64,000 bases of DNA, from positions 248,001 to 312,000 of the forward strand of contig NZ_BBIW01000001.1 of NCBI RefSeq assembly GCF_000732325.1, read 5' to 3'. Below, one piece after another: positions 45,777 through 56,029 of this stretch. The stretch's first letter is position 1; every line of letters starts with the position of its first letter. The stretch comes from Paenibacillus sp. TCA20 (GTDB lineage: Bacteria; Bacillota; Bacilli; Paenibacillales; Paenibacillaceae). The translations under genes were made by a program, and so were the position numbers. The notes beneath the pieces were generated by a model that did not search any database, was not told the DNA's origin, and saw only the letters and a list, made by a program, of their open reading frames with translations.

Positions 45777-48700
45777 TTAAGCGATTTCTGCTTCCTCATT
45801 CTCCAGCTTCACCGAGACCAGCTTCGATACGCCGCCCTCTTCCATGGTAACACCATACAGCACATCCGCTTCCTCCATCGTTCCTTTGCGATGCGTTACA
45901 ACGATAAACTGGGTCTGCTCCGAGAATTCACGCAAGTACTGAGCGAAACGAACGACGTTAGCTTCATCCAGCGCTGCTTCGACTTCATCCAGAACACAGA
46001 ATGGCACCGGGCGAACATGGAGAATCGCAAACAGCAATGCCATGGCGGTCAAGGCTCGTTCGCCACCAGAGAGAAGCTGCAGGTTCTGGAGCTTCTTGCC
46101 CGGCGGCTGTGCGACAATCTCAATTCCTGTCGTAAGCAGCTTGTCCGGTTCATTCAGAATCAGATCTGCTCTACCTCCGCCAAACAGCTTCGAGAACACC
46201 GTGCCAAATTCACGCTTAATTGCATCAAATGTCGTCTTGAAGCGTTTAGACATTTCATCTTCCATTTCCTTAATGACCTGATAAAGTGTCGTCTTGGCTT
46301 CAACCAGATCATCCTTTTGCTCACTGAGGAAGAGATAACGTTCATTAACACGTTCATATTCCTCAATCGCACCAAGATTCACTTCTCCCAGCGCAGAAAT
46401 GCTTCGTTTCAGCTTCTGCACTTCCGCCTTGCTGCCTTCAATATCTTCCGGAATGGAGTAGTGCTGCTTCGCAAGCTCATAAGACAGCTCGTATTCGTCA
46501 TTCAGCTTTTTCAAAATATTTTCAAGCTCCACATCCAGACGATTGACACTGATCTCCGTCTGACGAAGCTCGTCTTCACAGGCCTTCAGACTGATCCGCT
46601 GCTCTTTGGTTTCATTCTCTTCAAGCTCAAGCTTCTTCGTAAGCTGTGCTCTAGCTGCACGCTTGAAATCCAGCTCTTTGGAAGCTTCCTCCTTCTTGAG
46701 GCGATAGCGGTTCAGGTCCTCCGTCTGCTTCACGCTCTCCTCTGCATTCGTCTTGAGGTCTGCTTCCACAGAGGCCAGCATCGTACGATTCCGGTATCTT
46801 TCCTTGTCCGAATTCTCGTATTCGCGTTCCATTCTGCGAACCTGCTCTTCTACAGAGAAGCGCTCCTGATCCAGCTTGCCCTCACGAACCTTCAATATCG
46901 TCAACGAGTTCTGGAGCTCCTCCTTGGCAGATTCATTGGCTTTGCGCGCAAATTCGGCAGCGTGAATCGCTTGATGTGTCGCCTTCTCCTCTTCCTCCAG
47001 CTTCACCAGCGACTGCTCAGCAGCTGCACGGGTATCTTCAAGTGCTTTAATTTCATCCTTGAAGCCTGATTTCTCCGCACCTGCAGCTTCAACCTGGGTA
47101 AGCACATGCGCCAGCTCATGTTCAAGCTGTTTGAGCGACAGTGAGGCCTGCTGCTCTTCTGCCCGTTTCTCATCGCCATCCTGACGAAGCGTGTCCAGAC
47201 TGATCTGACACTGCTCCATCTGAGCCTTCACTTCTTCCAGACTTCGATGCAGCTTCGTGATCTGATTCTCGGTCTCCATAATATCGTGATCCAGCTGATC
47301 GAGCTGGCGTTTACGGGACAAGAGACTTGAATTCTTACGGTACTGGCTGCCCCCGGTCATGGAGCCGCCTGCATTGACCACATCACCCTCAAGTGTAACA
47401 ACACGATAACGATACTGACAGCGTGCCGCAATTCGGTTCGCATCTTCCAGATTCTCCGAAATAATTACGTTACCAAGCAAGCTTCCCACAATTGCTTCAT
47501 ATTTGGAATCAAACTGCACAAGCTCGGCACCTATGCCGACAAACCCCTGCAATTCAGAGATCATGCTTCGATCTGAAGCACCAATTGCACGTGGCCTGAT
47601 TACGTCCAGCGGCAGGAAAGTCGCTCTGCCAAGCTGACGCTGCTTCAGGAAGGAGATCGCCTGGCGGGAGACAGCTTCATTCTCCATGACCACATGCTGG
47701 AGCGATGCTCCAAGCGCGGTTTCAACAGCCATCTCTACTCGCTCAGGTACTTTGATCAGTTCTGCAACCGCACCATGGACACCATGAAGCACATTCTTTC
47801 TGGATGCCTTGAGAACTTCCTTGACACCCGTGTTAAACCCGTCAAAGTCATCCTGCATTTCCTTCATTGTATCGCGTCTTGAAACTTGTGCCTCACGCTT
47901 CTGCTCCCACTTCCGTACCGTGCTCTGACTCTCGGATAAGAGCTTCTGCAGCGATTGAAGCCGTTCACTTTCCGTAATATATCCATTGCGCAATGAGCTG
48001 ATCTCCGCACCCATCTTCTCAATCTGCTGAGTCAGCTCTCCCTTGCGTTTAAGAAGATCTGTCTTCTGAAGCTCCCACTTGTCGGACTCTTCACCAGCAC
48101 GGTTCAGTCTCCGCTCGATCGCTTCCTTCTGCTGATCGGCATATCGAATCTCATTCCGTGCCTGAGCCATTTGGTTCATCAGCTCCAAGAGATTACCTTT
48201 GAGGCTCTCCTCCTGCTCCTGACTGATTCCTCCAGTTACGCCAACCAGCTTCGCCTCTTCGGCAGACAGCTGTTCACGCAGCTCATCAAGCTCCTGCTGT
48301 AGTCCAGCCAGCTTGCTCTTAAGGCCGTCCAGCTCAGCCTCACGCTCCGCATAACGCTCCTCACTTCCGTTCAAGGAATTGAGCAGCTGCTCCCGGTTCG
48401 CTTCGAGATTCTTCAGCCGTTCCTTGAGCAGCTCACGGTACCCTTCACTCTTCTCGGTAGCTTCACTGTAGTGCAGCAGCTCACCTTGAAGGCGCTCCAC
48501 GGCCTCTTCTACCTGACGAAGCTCTGTCCGATCCTGTTCTAGTATGGCATCATGTCTAGATACGATCGTAGATAATTCCAGCTGCTGTTCCTTAAGCTCT
48601 TGCAGCTTCTCCGTCGCCTCGCTCCAGGCCGTATGAATCTGCTCAATCTGGTACACGTATAAAGACAGCTCCTGCTGCTTCAATTCTGCTCTGAGCTCTT

Positions 48701-49346
48701 TATAATGCTTCGCCTTCTCAGACTGCTCCTTGAGCGGTCCAATCTGATCCTCCAGTTCCGTAACCAGATCATGTATCCGCAGCAAATTTTGCTCCGTATC
48801 ATCCAGCTTCCGCACCGCATCTTTCTTACGTGATTTATATTTAACAATACCGGAAGCCTCTTCAAAGATACCTCTGCGATCCTCGGAGCGCGTACTTAAA
48901 ATCTCCTCAATCCGCCCTTGTCCGATAATTGAATAAGCCTCTTTACCAATTCCGGTATCCATAAACAGCTCCGTTATATCCTTGAGCCGGCAGGACTGTT
49001 TGTTAATAAAATATTCACTATCTCCGCTGCGATGAACACGGCGTGTTACCGTGACTTCACCAAAATCCAGAGATAAGGCATGATCTTCATTATCCAAGGT
49101 CAGTGACACCTCGGCAAAATTTACTGGCTTACGAGTATCACTGCCGGCAAAAATAATGTCCTCCATCTTGCCGCCGCGCAGTGACTTTGCACTCTGTTCT
49201 CCAAGAACCCAACGGATGCCGTCGGAAATATTACTCTTCCCACTCCCGTTGGGGCCTACAACAGAGGTTATGCCGCGAACGAATTCCATTTCTGTTCGAT
49301 CGGCAAACGATTTAAAGCCTGACAGCTCTATACGTTTTAAATACAT
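45777..49346 (-). CDS. smc: SMC, chromosome condensation ATPase
   Basis: SMC with ScpAB organises and segregates chromosomes. The 1189 residues are the normal length. Walker A GPNGSGKS (31-38), two long coiled coils (about 165-500 and 680-1030), a hinge (about 515-670, GVHGAVAELIKVPERVEMAV), the signature LQLLSGGERALTAMALLFAI and Walker B FCVLDEVEAALDEANVVRF are present. Located between rnc and ftsY. Confidence 0.98.
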   Translation of the reverse strand: MYLKRIELSGFKSFADRTEMEFVRGITSVVGPNGSGKSNISDGIRWVLGEQSAKSLRGGKMEDIIFAGSDTRKPVNFAEVSLTLDNEDHALSLDFGEVTVTRRVHRSGDSEYFINKQSCRLKDITELFMDTGIGKEAYSIIGQGRIEEILSTRSEDRRGIFEEASGIVKYKSRKKDAVRKLDDTEQNLLRIHDLVTELEDQIGPLKEQSEKAKHYKELRAELKQQELSLYVYQIEQIHTAWSEATEKLQELKEQQLELSTIVSRHDAILEQDRTELRQVEEAVERLQGELLHYSEATEKSEGYRELLKERLKNLEANREQLLNSLNGSEERYAEREAELDGLKSKLAGLQQELDELREQLSAEEAKLVGVTGGISQEQEESLKGNLLELMNQMAQARNEIRYADQQKEAIERRLNRAGEESDKWELQKTDLLKRKGELTQQIEKMGAEISSLRNGYITESERLQSLQKLLSESQSTVRKWEQKREAQVSRRDTMKEMQDDFDGFNTGVKEVLKASRKNVLHGVHGAVAELIKVPERVEMAVETALGASLQHVVMENEAVSRQAISFLKQRQLGRATFLPLDVIRPRAIGASDRSMISELQGFVGIGAELVQFDSKYEAIVGSLLGNVIISENLEDANRIAARCQYRYRVVTLEGDVVNAGGSMTGGSQYRKNSSLLSRKRQLDQLDHDIMETENQITKLHRSLEEVKAQMEQCQISLDTLRQDGDEKRAEEQQASLSLKQLEHELAHVLTQVEAAGAEKSGFKDEIKALEDTRAAAEQSLVKLEEEEKATHQAIHAAEFARKANESAKEELQNSLTILKVREGKLDQERFSVEEQVRRMEREYENSDKERYRNRTMLASVEADLKTNAEESVKQTEDLNRYRLKKEEASKELDFKRAARAQLTKKLELEENETKEQRISLKACEDELRQTEISVNRLDVELENILKKLNDEYELSYELAKQHYSIPEDIEGSKAEVQKLKRSISALGEVNLGAIEEYERVNERYLFLSEQKDDLVEAKTTLYQVIKEMEDEMSKRFKTTFDAIKREFGTVFSKLFGGGRADLILNEPDKLLTTGIEIVAQPPGKKLQNLQLLSGGERALTAMALLFAILHVRPVPFCVLDEVEAALDEANVVRFAQYLREFSEQTQFIVVTHRKGTMEEADVLYGVTMEEGGVSKLVSVKLENEEAEIA

Positions 49347-49501
49347 CTTGTCTTCGACACCTCCAAGCTTCTTGCCACGGTCCTACACGGGTATGTACAT
49401 CCGTTATTATTGTAGGGGAAACGTCTCTTGAAGTCCATTTCTTCTACATCTTACGAGCATAACATATCTTCATTCGGAATGAATCCACCATCCTCAAGCA
49501 A

Positions 49502-49577
49502 CAAAAAGAAGAGCAAAAAGCAGTCCTTCCCATTCATCATTAGCCTGACAACTAAAGCGGGCTGCTCTTTGCTCTTC
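49502..49577 (-). terminator. Terminator-like hairpin between rnc and smc
   Basis: A GAAGAGCAAA-AGCAG type arm (about 49562-49577 on the minus strand) pairs with CTGCT-TTTTGCTCTTC (about 49507-49522), with a loop of about 38 nt, followed on the minus strand by TTTTTG. Because rnc and smc are often co-transcribed, readthrough is likely partial. Confidence 0.6.
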
Positions 49578-49623
49578 GTTTGTAAGAAAAGACAGGCCGC
49601 CAAATTAAACGGCTGATTTCTTG

Positions 49624-49679
49624 TTCTTAAGATATAAGAAGATCTCACTGCTCCGTTAGATTTTCTTATACCTTAAGAA
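49624..49679. repeat. 17-bp imperfect inverted repeat 3' of rnc
   Basis: TTCTTAAGATATAAGAA (49624-49640) and TTCTTATACCTTAAGAA (49663-49679) are complementary at 16 of 17 positions, with a 22-nt loop; each arm is also nearly self-complementary. The transcript would form a double-stranded stem directly after the RNase III gene, with no T-run. Confidence 0.65.
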
Positions 49680-49707
49680 TCCGCTAAAACGGTCTGCCGA
49701 TCAATTC

Positions 49708-50400
49708 CTAAGGCAGCTTCAGTGTACTTAATGCAATTTGTGCCGCCTTCTGCTCAGCTTCCTTTTTCGAGCGTCCGTTACCACGGCCTAATCTCTGACT
49801 GCCCATATAAACTTCGGAGACAAACTCCCTCTCGTGAGCAGGGCCTTTTTCCTCAACAATTCGATATTCGAGCACACCCATATTATGATGCTGAGTCAAT
49901 TCCTGTAATTCAGTCTTGAAATCGGTAAGCACGAGTTCACCTTCCACAATAAGGCCGGCAAAAATGTGCTTGTCCAAAAATTTCTTCACTGCAGCAAGGC
50001 CTTGGTCCAAATAAAGAGCACCGATAAATGATTCGAAGACATCTGCCAGGAGAGCAGGACGATTCCTGCCCCCTGTCAGTTCTTCCCCTTTGCCCAGAAG
50101 TACATATTTGCCGAATTCCAGAGCCTCAGCAAATTTCACGAGCGAGGGCTCGCGTACAAGTGCTGCCCTCATCTTCGTGAGTTCTCCTTCCGGACGATTA
50201 GGATGTTCATTGTATAGATACTCTGATACCGTCAGCTCAAGTACAGCGTCCCCGAGGAACTCGAGTCGTTCATTATCCTGGCTTTGACTGAATCTGTGCT
50301 CATTCACATATGAAGCATGAGTAAAGGCCTGCTTTAACAATTTGCGATTGTTAAACTCGATTTGAAGTTTGCGCTCTAATTGTTTCAGATCTGCATTCAA
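49708..50400 (-). CDS. rnc: Ribonuclease III
   Basis: RNase III cleaves double-stranded RNA in rRNA and mRNA processing. The 230 residues contain the signature [35 protein letters not shown] and a C-terminal dsRNA-binding domain (about 160-230, [20 protein letters not shown]). Start is TTG at 50400, about 10 nt after AAGGGG. It is 14 nt after fabF. Confidence 0.97.
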   Translation of the reverse strand: MNADLKQLERKLQIEFNNRKLLKQAFTHASYVNEHRFSQSQDNERLEFLGDAVLELTVSEYLYNEHPNRPEGELTKMRAALVREPSLVKFAEALEFGKYVLLGKGEELTGGRNRPALLADVFESFIGALYLDQGLAAVKKFLDKHIFAGLIVEGELVLTDFKTELQELTQHHNMGVLEYRIVEEKGPAHEREFVSEVYMGSQRLGRGNGRSKKEAEQKAAQIALSTLKLP

Positions 50401-50414
50401 TCGAATCGGACCCC

Positions 50415-51659
50415 TTATGATTCATATTTTTTGAGAATTACAGTTGCATTGTGTCCGCCGAATCCGAAGGAATTGGAAAGCGTGTATTCCAGTTCAGCTT
50501 CACGCGGAACATTCGGTACATAATCCAAATCACAAGCCGGATCAGGATTCTCCAAATTAATGGTTGGAGGAATCTTCTGCTTCTGAAGTGCCAGTGCACA
50601 AATGATCGCTTCAACACCACCCGCTGCTCCGAGCATATGACCTGTCATCGATTTGGTAGAGCTCACTGCCACCTTATAGGCGTGTTCACCGAGAGCAAGC
50701 TTAATGCCTTCTGTTTCGGATTTGTCGCCAACCGGCGTTGATGTTCCATGAGCGTTGATATAATCAACATCCTCAGGGCTGATGCCAGCGTCCTTGATCG
50801 CCATCTTCATGCTGCGTGCGCCGCCTTCCGGATCTGGATCCGTCATATGCTTCGCATCCGCAGACAGACCATAACCGACTACCTCACCGTAAATACGAGC
50901 ACCTCGTGCAAGCGCATGCTCTAGGGATTCAAGAATCAGAATTCCAGCGCCTTCTCCCATGACAAAGCCATCGCGATCCGAGTCAAATGGACGGCTTGCT
51001 TTTTCCGGCTCATCATTACGGGTTGACATCGCACGCATGGAATTAAATCCTGCCATACCTGTTGGACGAATGGTAGCTTCTGCTCCGCCGCAGATCATGG
51101 CGTCGGCATCTCCACGCTGGATCATTCGCATGGAATCTCCAATGGAATGGCTGCCAGTAGCACAAGCTGTGACTTGTGTTGTATTAGGACCCTTTGCACC
51201 AAAGCTGATAGACAGCTGACCTGATGCCATATTCGCAATCATCATCGGAATGAAGAACGGGCTTACCCGCTTCGGACCTTTTTCCAAAAGGATATTGTGC
51301 TGGTCCTCCCAAGTACCGAGACCCCCGATCCCCGAGCCTACAGATACACCAATTCGTTCAGCATCTATATTCTCGCCGATTTGTAGTCCACTGTCTTGAA
51401 TTGCCTGACCTCCGGCTGCAACAGCAAACTGAACAAAACGGTCCATCTTGCGTGCATCCTTACGCTCCATATAATCTTCTGGATTAAAATCCTTAATTGA
51501 AGCTGCAATCTTGGAGTTGTAGTCGCTCACATCAAAGGCTTCGACAAGCGATACTCCAGATTTACCTTCCATCAGACTGTTCCATAGTGTATCCAGGTCC
51601 TTACCAATCGGGGTCATGACACCCATGCCTGTAATAACAACTCTTTGTTTCAAATCCAT
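50415..51659 (-). CDS. fabF: FabF, 3-oxoacyl-ACP synthase II
   Basis: FabF elongates acyl-ACP by condensation with malonyl-ACP. From ATG 51659 ([20 protein letters not shown]) it has 414 residues. The Cys in [16 protein letters not shown] and His residues in [15 protein letters not shown] and [15 protein letters not shown] form the catalytic triad. The longer frame from 51770 covers the upstream leader; the chosen ATG has GAGGTGAA just before it. Confidence 0.97.
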   Translation of the reverse strand: MDLKQRVVITGMGVMTPIGKDLDTLWNSLMEGKSGVSLVEAFDVSDYNSKIAASIKDFNPEDYMERKDARKMDRFVQFAVAAGGQAIQDSGLQIGENIDAERIGVSVGSGIGGLGTWEDQHNILLEKGPKRVSPFFIPMMIANMASGQLSISFGAKGPNTTQVTACATGSHSIGDSMRMIQRGDADAMICGGAEATIRPTGMAGFNSMRAMSTRNDEPEKASRPFDSDRDGFVMGEGAGILILESLEHALARGARIYGEVVGYGLSADAKHMTDPDPEGGARSMKMAIKDAGISPEDVDYINAHGTSTPVGDKSETEGIKLALGEHAYKVAVSSTKSMTGHMLGAAGGVEAIICALALQKQKIPPTINLENPDPACDLDYVPNVPREAELEYTLSNSFGFGGHNATVILKKYES

Positions 51660-51800
51660 TTCACCTCTATATCGACTGCATATTGCTATGCAATTAACAG
51701 ATTTTAATGTAATGAAACCCATTCTATACATGTCGTTAAGATAACAAACACCTATAAAATGGGCCTTCATAAGGGCTCTATGCCTTTGGCTTGCAAAATT

Positions 51801-51853
51801 GGAGGGGAAGCTCCATATGAGATAAGAACTGCTTAACTCACGGAGCTTCCTCT
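51801..51853 (-). terminator. Terminator/attenuator-like hairpin between acpP and fabF
   Basis: GAGGGGAAGCTCC (51802-51814) and GGAGCTTCCTC (51842-51852) pair well. On the minus strand only a weak T-run (CAATTTTGC) follows, so it may lower rather than stop transcription into fabF. Confidence 0.6.
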
Positions 51854-51860
51854 ATATGAC

Positions 51861-52094
51861 TTAGGTATGAGATTGTATGTAGTTTACAACTTCACCTACG
51901 GTCGTGATTTTCTCTGCATCTTCATCAGAGATCTCCATATCAAACTCGTCTTCGAGTTCCATAACCAATTCAACAACATCTAGAGAGTCAGCACCCAAAT
52001 CATCTTTGAATGATGCTTCCAATGTTACTTCAGCTTCGTCAGCGCCTAAACGATCTACTACGATACGTTTTACGCGTTCCAATACGTCGGACAT
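51861..52094 (-). CDS. acpP: Acyl carrier protein
   Basis: A 77-residue acidic carrier. Ser37 in [18 protein letters not shown] receives phosphopantetheine. The ATG at 52094 has GGGAGG 8 nt upstream; a GTG three codons earlier overlaps it. It lies between fabG and fabF. Confidence 0.97.
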   Translation of the reverse strand: MSDVLERVKRIVVDRLGADEAEVTLEASFKDDLGADSLDVVELVMELEDEFDMEISDEDAEKITTVGEVVNYIQSHT

Positions 52095-52215
52095 CCGGTT
52101 CACCTCCCTTTCCGTATTATACGAGAATCAATCGTAAAATGCCATAGAGCCTACATCACCTCCAAATGGAAGGCGAACGAACACTCTAACTATGCATCAA
52201 TTACGGTCGAAAAAA

Positions 52216-52965
52216 TCACATGTACATACCGCCATCCACATGCAGAGTTTGACCTGTCATATAGGATGCAGACTCGGAAGCAAGGAATAGAGCAACTCCT
52301 GCCACTTCTTCAGGGCGTCCAAGCCTTGAGAGCGGAATTCCTGACAACATACCTTCTACGAGCTCAGAAGACAAGCCCTGTGTCATCTCGGTTTCAATAA
52401 ATCCAGGAGCGATGCAGTTCACCGTAATTCCACGGGAAGCCAGCTCCCGGCTTGAGGATTTAGTAAGACCAATGACTCCTGCCTTGGCAGCTACATAGTT
52501 GGCTTGACCTGGATTACCCAGCACACCCACTACAGATGAAATATTGATAATTCGACCATAGCGCTGTTTCATCATGGGACGAGTCACTGCTTTGAGGCAA
52601 TTAAAGACGCCCTTCAAATTGGTTTCGATCACTTGATCGAATTCCTCTTCCTTCATACGCATGATTAAATTATCTCTAGTAATACCTGCATTATTCACCA
52701 GAATATCAATTCTGCCCAGCTGGTCCATGGTTTCTTTCACCAATTGATCTGCTTCAGCGGTAATGCCTACATTCGCTTTAATCGCGATGGCTCTAACCCC
52801 TTTGGCTTCTATGAGCTGTACAACCTCGGCCGCAGCGGCTTCGTTGCCCGCATAGTTCACCGCAACGTCAGCACCTGCATCTGCCAGCGCAAGAGCGATA
52901 CTGCGCCCTATTCCGCGGGATGCACCTGTTACAAGAGCAACCTGACCTTGTAGTGTAGTCGTCAT
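52216..52965 (-). CDS. fabG: FabG, 3-oxoacyl-ACP reductase
   Basis: A 249-residue short-chain dehydrogenase that reduces 3-oxoacyl-ACP with [25 protein letters not shown] binds nucleotide; [19 protein letters not shown] is typical of FabG; Ser, Tyr and Lys in [20 protein letters not shown] form the catalytic triad. AGGAGG precedes the ATG. Confidence 0.97.
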   Translation of the reverse strand: MTTTLQGQVALVTGASRGIGRSIALALADAGADVAVNYAGNEAAAAEVVQLIEAKGVRAIAIKANVGITAEADQLVKETMDQLGRIDILVNNAGITRDNLIMRMKEEEFDQVIETNLKGVFNCLKAVTRPMMKQRYGRIINISSVVGVLGNPGQANYVAAKAGVIGLTKSSSRELASRGITVNCIAPGFIETEMTQGLSSELVEGMLSGIPLSRLGRPEEVAGVALFLASESASYMTGQTLHVDGGMYM

Positions 52966-53018
52966 CTTGTTGTTCCTCCTTTCCCCAAATATACCTGCTT
53001 AGAATGATGTAGTCGTAA

Positions 53019-53960
53019 CTATTTCAGCTCATCAGCAAGAGCGTTCAAACTATCCAAGCTGTTTACGTTGTATACTGTAACGGTTCTGCTTACCTTCTTG
53101 ATCAGTCCACTAAGTACGCTGCCAGGGCCAATTTCCACGAAAGTGTCTACACCCTGATCAATCAGCCATACCACGGTATCTTCCCATTTGACAGAAGAAT
53201 ATACCTGCTGAACTAGAAGATCACGAATGACTACACCCTCCGTTACGGGCTCAGCCGTCACATTCGCCACCACAGGTATGCCAGCATCACGAAGCTCTAC
53301 TGAGGAGAGCTGATCGCCAAGTCTAGCAGCTGCCTCCTTCATCAGCGAGGTATGAAAAGGACCGCTGACTTCAAGAGGAATGGCCCGTTTCGCTCCAGCT
53401 TCCTTCACACGATCTATCAGCTGTGCCACGCCGTCTTTAAGACCGGATACCACAATCTGTCCCGGTGAATTAAGGTTCGCCAACTCTACGAGATAGTCCT
53501 TCCCTTGAGCGGAAATTTTCTCACATAGCTGCGCCAGTTGATCACGATCAGCTCCGAGCACAGCAGCCATAGCTCCACGTCCGCCCGGAACAGCTTCTTC
53601 CATGAAAGTCCCTCTCGCCCTAACAACAGCAACCGCATCCTCGAAGGACATTACACCTGCTGCGACCAGGGCACTGTATTCACCCAAGCTGTGACCTGCT
53701 GCATAGTCAGCGGTAATTCCTTTCTCACGCAGAGCCTCATACAGAGCAATACTTGCTGTCAATAACGCAGGCTGTGTGTTTTTTGTTTGTTTAAGTTCGG
53801 TATCCGGGCCATCAAAGATCAGCGAGCTCAGCGAAAAACCAAGCTTCTCGTCCGCGGTCTCAAAGACATGGCGGGAGGACGATACATTCTCATATACGTC
53901 TTTCGCCATCCCAACGGTCTGTGAGCCCTGACCCGGAAATACAAAAGCGATCTTCCCCAT
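53019..53960 (-). CDS. fabD: FabD, malonyl-CoA:ACP transacylase
   Basis: Loads malonyl onto ACP. The 313 residues contain FVFPGQGSQTVGMAKDVYE and the active-site AGHSLGEYSALVAAGVMSFE, plus the conserved VSGPFHTSLMKEAAARL His. It lies between fabH and fabG. Confidence 0.97.
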   Translation of the reverse strand: MGKIAFVFPGQGSQTVGMAKDVYENVSSSRHVFETADEKLGFSLSSLIFDGPDTELKQTKNTQPALLTASIALYEALREKGITADYAAGHSLGEYSALVAAGVMSFEDAVAVVRARGTFMEEAVPGGRGAMAAVLGADRDQLAQLCEKISAQGKDYLVELANLNSPGQIVVSGLKDGVAQLIDRVKEAGAKRAIPLEVSGPFHTSLMKEAAARLGDQLSSVELRDAGIPVVANVTAEPVTEGVVIRDLLVQQVYSSVKWEDTVVWLIDQGVDTFVEIGPGSVLSGLIKKVSRTVTVYNVNSLDSLNALADELK

Positions 53961-54036
53961 CTATACATTGCTCCTTTATCGATCTAGAGTAAAAAAACTT
54001 GCAGTGAGCACCATCAAATGCACCGATAGTATGCTA

Positions 54037-55032
54037 TTACCACACTAGCACGGATGCTCCCCAAGTCAGACCGCCGCCGAATCCAACCATTAGTATGGTG
54101 TCTCCTGCCTTCATCCGGCCCTCTTCAGCCGCTTCAACCAGCGCTAATGGAATGGAAGCAGCGGAAGTATTCGCATATTTGTCAACGTTAATGACAACTT
54201 TATCTTCAGGAAGCTCAAGGCGCTGCATCGCAGACTGAATAATACGGATATTGGCTTGATGCGGAATGAACAAGTCGACGTCTTCTTTTGTTAGACCTGC
54301 CTTGTCCAGCACATCAATCGTTGCTGTTCCCATTACGCGTACGGCAAATTTGAATACTTCTCTACCGTTCATATAAATGTAGTGCTGCTTGTTAGCCAGC
54401 GTAGTCTCAGATGCAGGCAGTCTGGAGCCACCTGCTTGGATATTAAGCAGTGGTCCGCCGGCACCTTCAGCACCTAGATCGAAAGATTTGAAGCCACGGC
54501 CTTCAGGCACCTCTCCTAAGATGACGGCACCTGCTCCGTCTCCAAACAGAACAGCCGTATTACGATCTGAATAATCTGTAATGCGAGACAGGCAGTCTAC
54601 ACCAATAACAAGTGCATTGTTATACATCCCTGATTGTATAAAGCTCGTTGCCGTAGCCAGGCCATATACAAAGCCGGAGCAGGCTGCAGACAAATCGAAC
54701 GCAGCAGCACCCTTCGCTCCCAGCTTATCCTGCAAAATGCAAGCCGTTGAAGGAAATGCACTATCCGGAGTTATAGTTGCAACAATGATCAGCTCAATAT
54801 CACTCGGCGAAATGCCTGCAGAGGCAGCTGCTGCTTTGGCCGCTTCATATGCAAGATCCGAAGTCGCTTCATCAGGGGCCGCTATATGACGCTCGCGAAT
54901 TCCCGTACGGGAGACAATCCACTCGTCATTGGTATCCATCATTTTTTCCATATCATGATTCGTCAGAATCTTTTCCGGTACGTATTTGCCTGTACCAATG
55001 ACACCGACTGGACGCAATTGTGTATTCATCAT
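54037..55032 (-). CDS. fabH: FabH, 3-oxoacyl-ACP synthase III
   Basis: Starts fatty acid chains by condensing acyl-CoA with malonyl-ACP. The 331 residues carry catalytic Cys in AFDLSAACSGFVYGLATA, His in DLFIPHQANIRIIQSAMQ and Asn in VDKYANTSAASIPLALVEA. The ATG at 55032 follows GGGAG with 10-nt spacing and overlaps the end of plsX. Confidence 0.97.
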   Translation of the reverse strand: MMNTQLRPVGVIGTGKYVPEKILTNHDMEKMMDTNDEWIVSRTGIRERHIAAPDEATSDLAYEAAKAAAASAGISPSDIELIIVATITPDSAFPSTACILQDKLGAKGAAAFDLSAACSGFVYGLATATSFIQSGMYNNALVIGVDCLSRITDYSDRNTAVLFGDGAGAVILGEVPEGRGFKSFDLGAEGAGGPLLNIQAGGSRLPASETTLANKQHYIYMNGREVFKFAVRVMGTATIDVLDKAGLTKEDVDLFIPHQANIRIIQSAMQRLELPEDKVVINVDKYANTSAASIPLALVEAAEEGRMKAGDTILMVGFGGGLTWGASVLVW

Positions 55033-55033
55033 G

Positions 55034-56029
55034 TCACTCAACTCTCCCGCTTATTTCCTTAGATATACTTTCGACCAACTGGTTGGAAATGGCCAGTCTT
55101 GCCTGACGCACCGCATTCTTAATTGCATTCGCATCGGCAGAGCCGTGGCTCTTCACGACTAGACGACTAAGACCAAGCAGAGGCGCACCTCCATGCTCCT
55201 TGTAATCAAGCTTGCCCTTGAGCGCCCGCAGCTCTGGCATCAGCATTGCAGCTGCCAGCTTGCTCTTAAGCGATGAGGAGAACTGCTCCTTAAGCAAAGA
55301 AAAAATGCCCGCAGCCGTGCCTTCAAGCGTCTTCAGCATGATATTGCCGGCAAAGCCGTCACATACCAGTACATCACATCCGCCCATCAGCACCTCTCTT
55401 GATTCTACATTACCAACAAAATGTATAGGCAGCTCCTTCAGCAGCGGAAACGTATGCTTGGTGAGCTCATTTCCTTTGCCTTCTTCGGTACCTACATTGA
55501 GGAGTCCTACTCTAGGCTGATCAATTCCATGCACCTTCTGCCGATACAAGCTGCCCATAAGTGCATACTGGGCCAAATGCTCAGGCTTGGCATCCATGTT
55601 CGCGCCAAGATCCAGAGCGAGCATTCCGCGATCGTCGATCGTAGGAATCATCGGGGCCAGTGCCGGGCGCTCGATGCCCTCCATTCTGCCGACGACAAGA
55701 AGCCCTGTCGTCATCAGCGCGCCCGTATTGCCTGCAGAGATCATTGCATCTGCCTGTCCTTCTCGAAGCATACGCCCGGCAACAACCATAGATGCGTCCT
55801 TCTTCCGCCGAACCGCCTTCACGGGCTCATCATCTGAGCCGATAACCTCTGAAGCATGTATTACAGTAATACCTGATGGGCGATCTGCGCCCAGCAACGG
55901 GTTGATCTTCGCTTCATCGCCGACCAGTACGATCTCCGTATCGTTCCATTCCTTTGCAGCAAGCACTGCACCTTGGACGGTTGCCTCCGGTGCATGATCG
56001 CCTCCCATCGCATCAATGACGATCTTCAT
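55034..56029 (-). CDS. plsX: PlsX, phosphate acyltransferase
   Basis: Converts acyl-ACP to acyl-phosphate for phospholipid synthesis. From ATG 56029 (MKIVIDAMGGDHAPEATVQG) it has 331 residues. NTGALMTTGLLVVGRMEGIE, ALDLGANMDAKPEHLAQYA and VCDGFAGNIMLKTLEGTAA match the family. The chosen start has AGGGGGGAG upstream and overlaps fapR by 17 nt. Confidence 0.97.
   Translation of the reverse strand: MKIVIDAMGGDHAPEATVQGAVLAAKEWNDTEIVLVGDEAKINPLLGADRPSGITVIHASEVIGSDDEPVKAVRRKKDASMVVAGRMLREGQADAMISAGNTGALMTTGLLVVGRMEGIERPALAPMIPTIDDRGMLALDLGANMDAKPEHLAQYALMGSLYRQKVHGIDQPRVGLLNVGTEEGKGNELTKHTFPLLKELPIHFVGNVESREVLMGGCDVLVCDGFAGNIMLKTLEGTAAGIFSLLKEQFSSSLKSKLAAAMLMPELRALKGKLDYKEHGGAPLLGLSRLVVKSHGSADANAIKNAVRQARLAISNQLVESISKEISGRVE

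Larger units (their letters stand above)
49347..49707. other. Gap between rnc and smc: terminator and long hairpin
   Basis: A 361-bp non-coding stretch with a rnc terminator at 49502-49577 and a second long inverted repeat at 49624-49679, both listed separately. No gene was seen. Confidence 0.6.

Noticed and set aside
45891..47069. 392-codon plus-strand frame inside smc
   Set aside because: Antisense to the smc coiled coil; Leu/Phe/Arg-rich composition typical of antisense heptad coding, no start signal.
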